Assembly (NCBI GenBank): GCA_011064865.1
Contig: JAAKFX010000046.1
Span: forward strand, 1 to 11,470
Direction of reading: 5' to 3'
DNA from: Candidatus Anoxychlamydiales bacterium
Lineage (GTDB): Bacteria > Chlamydiota > Chlamydiia > Chlamydiales > SM23-39
DNA: 11,470 bases
In this document: in pieces, positions 1 to 6,034 of the stretch
Layout: each line of letters begins with the position of its first letter
Position numbering within the stretch: the first letter of the stretch is position 1
Position numbers and translations under genes: made by a program
The notes under the pieces: generated by a model
Seen by the model: only the letters and a program-made list of their open reading frames with translations
Told to the model about the DNA's origin: nothing
Databases searched by the model: none

Positions 1-1288
1 AAAAGAAAATATTCCACTAGAGATTATCTATGCATATGCAATGGTGAAAAAAGCTTCAGCTATTGCAAATCATAAATTAGATCTTCTTTCCAAAGAGAAA
101 AAAGATTTAATAGTTTCTGCAGCCGATGATATTTTAAATAAGAAATATGACGATCATTTTCCTTTAAAAATCTGGCAGACAGGATCTGGAACTCCTACCC
201 ATATGAATGTCAATGAAGTTATTTGTAATATTGCTGCTTTAAAAACAAATAAACCTTTAGGGCAAAAAGATCCTCTTCATCCAAACGATGATGTTAATAT
301 GGCTCAATCTACAAACGATACCTTTCCATCAGCTATTAATATTTCAACTTTTTTATTAGTTAAAAATAAACTGCTTCCAGCTCTAGATAATTTAAAAAAT
401 GGTTTCGATGTAAAAGTAGAAGAATTTAAAGACATAATTAAAGTCGGTAGAACTCATACTATGGATGCAGTTCCAATGACTCTCGGTCAAGAGTTTTCAG
501 CTTTTTCAGCAGCTATAACAGAAGCTATCTATAATATAAAATTTAGTTTAGAAAAATTTTATAAAATCCCCCTCGGCGCTACAGTTTTAGGAACTTGTGT
601 GAATGCTCATAAAGATTTTGGGAAAATTGCAATCTCTGAGATAGCAAAAATGGTAGATGAAAAATTCTGTGCATCTGATAACTTTTTTCAAGCTATATCT
701 TCTTCCGATGCAGTCTGTTATATGAGCACAACTTTAAAAAATTTAGCAGTCTCACTTTTTAAAATTGCCAACGATATTACTCTTTTAGCATCTGGACCCA
801 GATGCGCTATCGGTGAGCTCATTCTACCTGCTAATGAGCCAGGCTCATCTATCATGCCAGGAAAAATAAATCCCGCTCAATGCGAATCCTTAAAATTAGT
901 TGCTATGCAAGTTATGGCAAATGATAGCATGATCTCCATGGCTAATGCTTCTGGGAATTTTCAGCTAAATGTTCTTCGAACTGTGAAAGTATATAATCTA
1001 CACCAATCTATAAAACTGCTCTCAGATGTCTCCCATACGTTTTTAGAGCACTGCTTGAAAGGTATAAAACCAAACCTTACAAGAATAAAACAAAATTTAG
1101 ATCAAAATCTAATGTTAGCAACAAGTTTGAATCAAGTTTTAGGTTACGAAAAAGCTACAAAAATAGTTTTTAAAGCATATAAAGAAAATATTACTTTAAA
1201 AAAGGCTGCACTTGAGCTTAATATGATGGATGAGAAAACATTTGATGAGATCGTAAACCCAAAAAAAATGTTAGGTCCTTATGGATAA
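1..1288 (+). CDS. fumC: Class II fumarate hydratase, 5'-truncated by window edge
   Basis: Fumarase interconverts fumarate and L-malate in the TCA cycle in the cytoplasm (class II, iron-independent, homotetramer). The frame is open to the first base: before the ATG at 41 it reads KENIPLEIIYAYA, which matches the family's conserved lead-in to VKKA, so 41 is an internal Met and the true start lies upstream. By comparison with E. coli FumC spacing, about 35 residues are missing. Numbering from that Met: GSGTPTHMN at 48-56, HPNDDVN at 80-86, STNDTFPSA at 90-98, GRTH with the catalytic-site His139, and the flexible SS loop GSSIMPGKINP at 268-278 with the catalytic Ser270. The C-terminal domain is complete. 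Closely related members of the superfamily (aspartase) are less likely given the overall match to FumC. The stop overlaps the deoC start by 8 bp. Confidence 0.95.
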   Translation, partial: KENIPLEIIYAYAMVKKASAIANHKLDLLSKEKKDLIVSAADDILNKKYDDHFPLKIWQTGSGTPTHMNVNEVICNIAALKTNKPLGQKDPLHPNDDVNMAQSTNDTFPSAINISTFLLVKNKLLPALDNLKNGFDVKVEEFKDIIKVGRTHTMDAVPMTLGQEFSAFSAAITEAIYNIKFSLEKFYKIPLGATVLGTCVNAHKDFGKIAISEIAKMVDEKFCASDNFFQAISSSDAVCYMSTTLKNLAVSLFKIANDITLLASGPRCAIGELILPANEPGSSIMPGKINPAQCESLKLVAMQVMANDSMISMANASGNFQLNVLRTVKVYNLHQSIKLLSDVSHTFLEHCLKGIKPNLTRIKQNLDQNLMLATSLNQVLGYEKATKIVFKAYKENITLKKAALELNMMDEKTFDEIVNPKKMLGPYG

Positions 1289-1928
1289 TATAGCCAAATA
1301 TATAGATCATACTTTTTTACAAAAAAATGCAACAAAAGAAGAGATTGAAAAAGCTTGCGATGAAGCTATCAAATATAACTTCAAAGCTCTCTGCGTTTTT
1401 CCTGAATTCTTACCCATAGTTGTTAATAAACTCAAAAATAAAAAACCTCTTCCTATTACAGTTGTTGATTTTCCCCTAGGAAACAAATCACCAATAGATA
1501 AAGCAAATGAGGCTCAAAAAGCAATAGATCTCGGCGCTAAAGAGCTAGATCTTGTAATGGATGTTATAGCTTTAAAAGATAAAAATTACAAAAAAGTTTT
1601 CGAAGGTATCAAAGCTGTTGTAGATCTATCCAAAGATATCCCAGTTAAAGTAATCATCGAGACTTGCTACTTGAATCCTCTCGAGATCGCCTCTGCTTGC
1701 ACAATCGCAAAACTCGCTAATGCTAAATTTGTAAAAACCTCCACAGGCTTTGCTAAAGGTGGCGCTAGAATAGAAGATGTCTTTTTAATGAAAAATACCG
1801 TTGGCGATAACATGCAAGTAAAAGCATCTGGTGGTATTAAAACTTTAAAAGAGGCTCTTTTATTTATAGAAACCGGCGCTAGTAGAATTGGAACTTCTTC
1901 ATCACTGCAGATTTTACAAGGGGATTAA
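1281..1928 (+). CDS. deoC: Deoxyribose-phosphate aldolase
   Basis: This class I (Schiff-base) aldolase cleaves 2-deoxyribose-5-phosphate to glyceraldehyde-3-phosphate and acetaldehyde in deoxynucleoside salvage. The 215 residues form a complete TIM barrel close to the usual bacterial length (about 215-260). Visible motifs are YIDHTFL at 7-13, ELDLVMD at 88-94 with the catalytic Asp90, VIIETCYL at 124-131, VKTSTGF with the Schiff-base Lys152, and KASGG with the second catalytic Lys181. The start lies inside the end of fumC (ATGGATAA overlap), with a TTAGGT ribosome site 5 bases upstream, so translation is probably coupled to fumC. No other deo-operon gene is adjacent, so the co-transcription with fumarase looks lineage-specific. 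Confidence 0.95.
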   Translation: MDNIAKYIDHTFLQKNATKEEIEKACDEAIKYNFKALCVFPEFLPIVVNKLKNKKPLPITVVDFPLGNKSPIDKANEAQKAIDLGAKELDLVMDVIALKDKNYKKVFEGIKAVVDLSKDIPVKVIIETCYLNPLEIASACTIAKLANAKFVKTSTGFAKGGARIEDVFLMKNTVGDNMQVKASGGIKTLKEALLFIETGASRIGTSSSLQILQGD

Positions 1929-1947
1929 AATTTGTATAATACAAGTT
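1929..1947. terminator. Small inverted repeat between convergent genes
   Basis: The arms TTGTAT (1932-1937) and ATACAA (1939-1944) flank a single central A and extend by one wobble and two A-T pairs. The repeat fills the 17-bp gap between the converging deoC and protease-like genes. It is AT-rich and has no clear U-tract on either strand, so a bidirectional terminator role is only a possibility. Confidence 0.25.
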
Positions 1948-3241
1948 ATTCTAGTAGTTCGAATAAATTGCATCTAATAGTTGAGTTTTGATGATTTGAT
2001 TCAAAATAATATTGAGCAATAATATTACAAAATAAAAAAGCATCTTTTTCCAAATCAATCTTAAAAGTTCCAAAATTTGGATCAAAAAGATAGTTTTCAT
2101 TGTCTGTTTTTATAAAACATAATGAATGTTGAGGTAAATCAACTTGATAGATTCCTTTTTTTAGATTAACAAAGTAGCTTATGATATCATTAAAAAAGTT
2201 ATTATGATCTATAGATATTTCAATAGTTTGAGCTATTTTAAGTCCATATTTTTCAGATACTAAATTATTGATTTTTGAATAGATCTTTTTTTGATATTCA
2301 AATATTTCAGGGGAAAATTTATTCTTTAGACTTATTATATCATGTAAATAATTTTGTGTTAATGAATGTAAATCTTTAGCTAACGAGGGATTTTTATGTT
2401 TTTTCATGAGCTCAATATAAATAAGGAAAGAATTAGCTTCAAAATTTCCTCTTAAATCTATAAATTTGTTTATATATTCTAGACTTTCGTTTAATTTTTG
2501 AAATTTTTCATCATATTCTTTTTGAATTTTTACAACTTCTTCATCATGATTTTTTTGAATTTCAATAGCTTTAGCTCGATCATAATCATCGAGCAATTTT
2601 GTACTAGAAATTAAATCTAAAGACTTTAATCCAACATGAATAATTTGGGCTAATTCGGCTTGTTTTTGTGCCCCATTCTTGTATCGACAAGAAACTAATT
2701 TAATAGCATCTAAAGGAGTTTTACCAGCTTTTATGGCTTTTAAAAAATTGTTGATGAAATCTAATGAAATTCCAAAACAACATCCAGTTTGAAATAAGTA
2801 TGGAACTTTCAAATCATTTTCTAAAGACAATTCATCTGGAAGGGTAGAATTCCAGCGATCAATTTCACTCTCACCATATATTTTTTTTAAATCTTCAAAA
2901 GTTTTTACATGGAAAAATTCTCCATTTATCCTTGAAGATGAATGATTACAATTAAAATTGATAACTGATTCTCCCATAAATCTGTATGTTGTAATACGAT
3001 TTCTCACTTGTTCAAAATAATGAGCTGATAATTCATTATAATAGGTGGAATAATTTTCGCTAAATCTTCGACTTACATAGCTTGCACTTATATAAAACAT
3101 ATATTGAGGGAATTTAAAAATTGAATTTATCGCAAGACGACACAGTTTAAAGTTTTGATCACAAAAAGGAACTTGTTCATCTTGATGCATTCTCTTTGCA
3201 AGATAAGAGATACATGATCCAGCTGTTAATAATACTCTCAT
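1946..3241 (-). CDS. Putative C58 (YopT-like) cysteine protease, paralogue A
   Basis: The function is inferred from motifs. The central motif TGCCFGISLDF contains a candidate nucleophile (second Cys, residue 155 counting from the start at 3241). The C-terminal part has QHSLCFIKTDN with candidate His372 and, 15 residues on, FDPNFG with candidate Asp387. This Cys/His/Asp layout with a DPNFG tail is typical of clan CA family C58 (YopT, AvrPphB, LifA-type domains), secreted proteases that act on host proteins. An N-terminal aromatic-rich domain (about residues 25-130) is shared with the upstream neighbour. Between Cys and His lies a charged, probably coiled-coil segment with the repeated pattern IQKxxDE (about 227-260). 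I chose the ATG at 3241 because it has AGGT upstream. The ATG at 3265 (439 aa) overlaps the upstream gene by 16 bp and lacks a ribosome site. No signal peptide is visible, which would suit type III secretion. Substrate unknown. Confidence 0.6.
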   Translation of the reverse strand: MRVLLTAGSCISYLAKRMHQDEQVPFCDQNFKLCRLAINSIFKFPQYMFYISASYVSRRFSENYSTYYNELSAHYFEQVRNRITTYRFMGESVINFNCNHSSSRINGEFFHVKTFEDLKKIYGESEIDRWNSTLPDELSLENDLKVPYLFQTGCCFGISLDFINNFLKAIKAGKTPLDAIKLVSCRYKNGAQKQAELAQIIHVGLKSLDLISSTKLLDDYDRAKAIEIQKNHDEEVVKIQKEYDEKFQKLNESLEYINKFIDLRGNFEANSFLIYIELMKKHKNPSLAKDLHSLTQNYLHDIISLKNKFSPEIFEYQKKIYSKINNLVSEKYGLKIAQTIEISIDHNNFFNDIISYFVNLKKGIYQVDLPQHSLCFIKTDNENYLFDPNFGTFKIDLEKDAFLFCNIIAQYYFESNHQNSTIRCNLFELLE

Positions 3242-3249
3242 AAACTTAC

Positions 3250-4377
3250 CTATATGAGCTCGCATTTATTGAAGTTAATAAACTCAGTTGGTCTTCTTTT
3301 AATAAAAAAGTAATCTTTGCATAGATTGAAAAGAGTGTTATCTTCTAGTTTAATCCTAAAACTTCCGAAAATAGGATCAAAAATATAACTATCATTATCT
3401 GTTTTTATAAAAATAAATGCATGTTCGGGTACTTGAACTAAATATGCTCCATTTGGTAGGTTTTGTACAAATTCTTTGAAATTAGCCACTCTATCTTTGT
3501 CTTTGATTGTAGTAGCTAAAGTATTGGGTTTTTGAATATTTAGCCCAAATTTTTTAGCTATTGGTTTATATGTTAAGCTTTTTCCATATGCTAGGTTGTT
3601 CATCTGTTCTTGCCCACTCTTACGAGTTTCTTCTATTAGTAATTCACTAGCTTTATACAACTCATCTAGATTTTGAATATCTTCTAATTGTTTGAGACTT
3701 TCAAAGAATTTCTTACTACTTTCTTCAAGATGTTCACTAGCTTTTTTGATTTTGGCAGCTACGAAAGCTGAATCATCTAAAAATTGATAAAAGATTTGAG
3801 CAAGCTCAGCCTCTTTTGAGGCTCCTTTTTTGAAACGATAAGAAATAGATTTAATAGCATCTATTGGAGTTTTTCCAGCTTTTATCTCTTTTAGATAATT
3901 TGATATAAAGTCTAAAGATATACCTGCACAACATCCATCAGATAAATCTTTTAACGCATCTAGTGAATCTTTTTTTAATGGAATTTTCTCAGTTCCAACA
4001 CTCTCCCATAAACTAATTGTATCTTTTCCATAATAAGATTTTAGATCTTCAAATTTTTTAACTTTTACAAAATCTCTATTCTTTAAAGATGAAAACATAT
4101 TCAAACTAAATTCAATTATTTTATCTCCAGTAATGCTGTATGAATAGGGTTTAGATATTGCTTGTGCAAAGTAAAATATGGCTTTATTTTTGTAATAAGC
4201 ATAATAATCTTTGCTAAAAATCCAGGTGCTATATGAGAGAGCTTTATAAAAAAGCGCTATATATAGTTTGCAAGTAGAATCAATGGTAACACGTGCAAAT
4301 TTAAAGTATTTATCTCCAAATACCACATCATGTTGAATATGTGGATGTGGGATGCTAGCTGCTACTGCTGTAGTCAT
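3250..4377 (-). CDS. Putative C58 (YopT-like) cysteine protease, paralogue B
   Basis: This is the first gene of a minus-strand tandem pair, 375 aa. It shares the full domain order with the downstream gene: the aromatic-rich N-terminal region (about 22-125, ending KKFEDLKSYYGKD), then DGCCAGISLDF with candidate nucleophile Cys150, then a near-identical helix block containing IKAGKTPIDAIK and KEAELAQIF. At the C-terminus PEHAFIFIKTDN (His319) is followed 15 residues later by FDPIFG (Asp334). In family C58 these would be the catalytic triad. The Cys-His spacing (169) is longer than in YopT (about 119) because of an inserted charged helical segment (about 205-260). No signal peptide or clear transmembrane helix is seen. 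The start is preceded by GGA 8 bases upstream and a strong candidate promoter. The family name is inference. Another papain-fold peptidase or transglutaminase-like enzyme is the main alternative. Confidence 0.6.
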   Translation of the reverse strand: MTTAVAASIPHPHIQHDVVFGDKYFKFARVTIDSTCKLYIALFYKALSYSTWIFSKDYYAYYKNKAIFYFAQAISKPYSYSITGDKIIEFSLNMFSSLKNRDFVKVKKFEDLKSYYGKDTISLWESVGTEKIPLKKDSLDALKDLSDGCCAGISLDFISNYLKEIKAGKTPIDAIKSISYRFKKGASKEAELAQIFYQFLDDSAFVAAKIKKASEHLEESSKKFFESLKQLEDIQNLDELYKASELLIEETRKSGQEQMNNLAYGKSLTYKPIAKKFGLNIQKPNTLATTIKDKDRVANFKEFVQNLPNGAYLVQVPEHAFIFIKTDNDSYIFDPIFGSFRIKLEDNTLFNLCKDYFFIKRRPTEFINFNKCELI

Positions 4378-4404
4378 ATAATAATCCGTATATTTTTGGC
4401 TTAT

Positions 4405-4413
4405 ATTATAACA
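4405..4413 (-). promoter_or_regulatory. Extended -10 promoter for the protease-like pair
   Basis: On the minus strand the sequence reads TGTTATAAT, a perfect extended -10 (TG-N-TATAAT), 27 bases before the start codon at 4377. No good -35 is found at 17 bp, which extended -10 promoters can tolerate. It would give a leader of about 20 nt containing the GGA ribosome site. The surrounding DNA is very AT-rich, which raises the chance of coincidence. Confidence 0.45.
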
Positions 4414-4454
4414 TTTTTATTAATTGATTTACATTAAAGAAAGTTAATAAAAAC

Positions 4455-4494
4455 GTAATAATTAATTTTGTAATAATATTAATTAAAAAGTAAT
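4455..4494. repeat. AT-rich direct repeats in divergent control region
   Basis: GTAATAATTAATT at 4455-4467 recurs as GTAATAATATTAATT at 4470-4484, and a third GTAAT begins at 4490. The copies sit between the divergent minus-strand protease-like pair and the plus-strand orphan gene. They could be UP-element or nucleoid-protein binding sequence, or simple low-complexity AT DNA. The 223-bp interval 4378-4600 contains no coding frame of its own. Confidence 0.35.
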
Positions 4495-4499
4495 TACTA

Positions 4500-4528
4500 T
4501 TGATTTAAGTGAATCTCTTTTGTATATA
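4500..4528 (+). promoter_or_regulatory. Candidate sigma-70-type promoter for the 111-aa gene
   Basis: TTGATT (4500-4505) is separated by exactly 17 bp from TATATA (4523-4528, within TGTATATAAAAT). Both boxes match four or more consensus positions with optimal spacing. The predicted transcript would begin near 4535 and carry a leader of about 65 nt up to the start codon at 4601. Confidence 0.4.
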
Positions 4529-4589
4529 AAATAATTTTTATTCTTTTCTTTTATTTTTTGATGTGGTTTAAATTGTGTGTTTTTAAGAA

Positions 4590-4596
4590 GGGAGGT
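4590..4596 (+). promoter_or_regulatory. Strong Shine-Dalgarno deciding the start at 4601
   Basis: GGGAGGT is a near-perfect complement of the 16S rRNA 3' end and lies 4 bases before the ATG at 4601. It makes that ATG the start rather than the in-frame GTG at 4577, which would place the ribosome site inside the reading frame. It is the strongest ribosome site in the window, so the gene is probably well translated. Confidence 0.8.
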
Positions 4597-4600
4597 ATAT

Positions 4601-4936
4601 ATGAGTGTTTCTAAGCCTGATAGAAAAGCTGAGATAGTAGGGGACCCTGAATTAGGACCCTATTTTAAATATACTGCAAAGACAGTAGCGAATAGCATTT
4701 CAGTACATCCTCATGTTTGGAAAATATTACATAAATTAGATGGAAGATTTTTAGTAGTTCCATCATCTTTTTTTGTAAATTGTGTTCAAAAAATGAGACT
4801 AGCTTGTATGCATGAGCCAGAGAGTTTTAAAACTCACACAATTGTCATAGAAGATGATAATGAAGTTCGAGCTGTTTATAGTAATGGAGGTTTTGAATTC
4901 TATTTAAAAGGTAGTACTGATCCTGTTTTCAAATAA
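4601..4936 (+). CDS. Hypothetical 111-aa protein beside protease-like genes
   Basis: I do not recognise a family. The protein has no signal peptide, lipobox or transmembrane segment, and acidic and basic residues are roughly balanced. The first 25 residues are polar (KPDRKAEIVGDPELGPYF), followed by an alternating hydrophobic middle (VWKILHKLDGRFLVVPSSFF) and a C-terminal part that looks like short beta strands (HTIVIEDDNEVRAVYSNGG, FEFYLKG). Two Cys lie near the middle (C61 and C69). It is transcribed divergently from the C58-like pair and has a strong ribosome site and a reasonable promoter, so it is very likely a real, expressed gene. A role as chaperone, regulator or separate effector for the neighbours is conceivable but only positional. 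The neutral charge argues against a classical acidic type III chaperone. Confidence 0.75.
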   Translation: MSVSKPDRKAEIVGDPELGPYFKYTAKTVANSISVHPHVWKILHKLDGRFLVVPSSFFVNCVQKMRLACMHEPESFKTHTIVIEDDNEVRAVYSNGGFEFYLKGSTDPVFK

Positions 4937-4970
4937 TACTACTCCTGATCTTCATGATGTGAAGTGAAAA

Positions 4971-5477
4971 TTAACTATTAATTGTAAGACCGATTTTTGT
5001 GAGTAAAAATCTAACGACTAAAATAGGATGCAAGAAAAGATTTTTTATTAAGGTGTAATAGTTTACAGATTTTAGATTTCTTTTAATTAATGTTTTTTCA
5101 TTTTTTAGACCATCATGAATCCACTCTGGATAGGGTGGGGGAAGCAATTTTGGAAGATTATTGATATCAAAAAAATTTATCTTTCTAGTCTCATCAGATA
5201 AAGTCGGTTCTCCAGATAGTATTTTACATTCATATAAGTGGGTATATTTTGTGAGTTTGTTAACAGGTGTATACTCTCCGATTTTTTTGATAACTTTTGT
5301 AGTGTATCCAGTCTCTTCACAAAGCTCTCTTATAATAGCATTTTCTAAAGATTCATCTTTTTCTATACCGCCTCCGACGAGTGTCCAAACAGGTACATCT
5401 CTTCTTTGAATAAGCAAAACTTTATCTCTAGTATCAGACAATACTACTCCCATTACTGTTTGATCTTTTATTTGCAT
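4971..5477 (-). CDS. Nudix hydrolase with hydrophobic C-terminal tail
   Basis: Nudix enzymes hydrolyse nucleoside diphosphates linked to another moiety, often for nucleotide-pool sanitation or regulation. The Nudix box is complete at residues 36-58 (G-x5-E-x7-REL-x-EE-x-G-Y): Gly36, Glu42, Arg50, Glu51, Glu54, Glu55 and Gly57 are all present, so metal binding and catalysis should be intact. The fold begins with VMGVVLSDTRDKVLLIQRR, typical of MutT-like members. The substrate cannot be read from the sequence. Residues about 130-168 extend past the core: a basic stretch (KTLIKRNLK) followed by an aromatic, hydrophobic segment (LFLHPILVVRFLLTKIGL) that could be a membrane-associating helix. A short GAAG precedes the ATG, a weak ribosome site. 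The gene converges on the 111-aa gene with a 34-bp gap and diverges from the lipoprotein gene. Confidence 0.88.
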   Translation of the reverse strand: MQIKDQTVMGVVLSDTRDKVLLIQRRDVPVWTLVGGGIEKDESLENAIIRELCEETGYTTKVIKKIGEYTPVNKLTKYTHLYECKILSGEPTLSDETRKINFFDINNLPKLLPPPYPEWIHDGLKNEKTLIKRNLKSVNYYTLIKNLFLHPILVVRFLLTKIGLTINS

Positions 5478-5485
5478 GTCTTCAT

Positions 5486-5514
5486 TTGATATTTGTATAA
5501 AAAAATGCTACTCT
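5486..5514 (+). promoter_or_regulatory. Weak candidate promoter for lipoprotein gene
   Basis: TTGATA (5486-5491) is followed after 17 bp by TACTCT (5509-5514), preceded by TG as in an extended -10. The -10 box is poor. The site lies in the 80-bp gap between the divergent Nudix and lipoprotein genes, where a promoter is needed. Confidence 0.25.
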
Positions 5515-5557
5515 TTTTGATGAAAAAAATGCAAGATAGGTTTTTTTAGGTTTGAAA

Positions 5558-6034
5558 ATGAAAATTAAATATTTGATATTATGTGTATTAGTTCTATCTA
5601 CATCTTGTTATAAAAATCATCTATATGTGCAACATGAAAAGATGGATAGAGATTATCTAGCATCTTCACATACTCATACCCCAGATTATAGACAAAAACA
5701 TCCGCCACATGGGCAAACTCTATCTATTGCTTGGGATTTTCCATTGAGTCTTTTTCGAGAGAATCTAAATATGATTTTAACAGTTAGATTTTGGGATAAT
5801 CAACAGGATGTTTTTGGGCATAAAATGGAATTTAAAAGAGGATATAAGACTTATAGATTTCAAGATGATAGCGATGATAAATCTAAAAAAATATTAACTT
5901 ACAAAATTGATGTTTATAATGAAGATGGATGTTTAGTTGATCAGTGGAAGCATCAGTTTTGGAAAGAGCTTATTGAGATCAATAAAGATGAGGATGTCAA
6001 AATTATCGAAGATGATGATGAGTCTGTAGTCTAA
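5558..6034 (+). CDS. Small predicted outer-membrane or periplasmic lipoprotein
   Basis: The N-terminus MKIKYLILCVLVLSTSC is a signal peptide with two Lys, a hydrophobic core and a type II lipobox (LSTSC), predicting lipidation at Cys17 and a mature protein of 142 residues. The ATG at 5558 is chosen because AGG lies 7 bases upstream. The in-frame TTG at 5552 would touch that site. The mature part is soluble: a His/Pro-rich stretch (LASSHTHTPDYRQKHPPHGQ), an aromatic beta-rich core containing WDFPLSLF and TVRFWDN, then ILTYKIDVYNEDG and an acidic tail (EDDDE). I loosely recall similar LASS-TPD / WDFP / ILTYK proteins in chlamydiae but cannot verify this. Function unknown. The last 32 bp overlap the 3' end of the convergent DAHP synthase gene. 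Confidence 0.85.
   Translation: MKIKYLILCVLVLSTSCYKNHLYVQHEKMDRDYLASSHTHTPDYRQKHPPHGQTLSIAWDFPLSLFRENLNMILTVRFWDNQQDVFGHKMEFKRGYKTYRFQDDSDDKSKKILTYKIDVYNEDGCLVDQWKHQFWKELIEINKDEDVKIIEDDDESVV

Noticed and set aside
41..43. ATG at 41 as the fumC start
   Set aside because: The frame continues upstream to the window edge with family-typical residues (PLEIIYAYA), so this is an internal Met and the gene is cut by the window.
3190..3241. Lipoprotein signal (LLTAGSC) at the N-terminus of protease-like paralogue A
   Set aside because: Only about five hydrophobic residues precede it, position -3 is Ala rather than Leu, and paralogue B has no such signal.
4950..4964. Short hairpin CTTCA / TGAAG between the 111-aa gene and the Nudix gene as a terminator
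   Set aside because: The stem is only 5 bp and neither strand has a U-tract after it. Such a stem is expected by chance.
5161..5409. 82-codon plus-strand open frame opposite the Nudix gene
   Set aside because: It is entirely antisense to a gene with an intact Nudix box, has no ribosome site, and its protein shows no recognisable motif.
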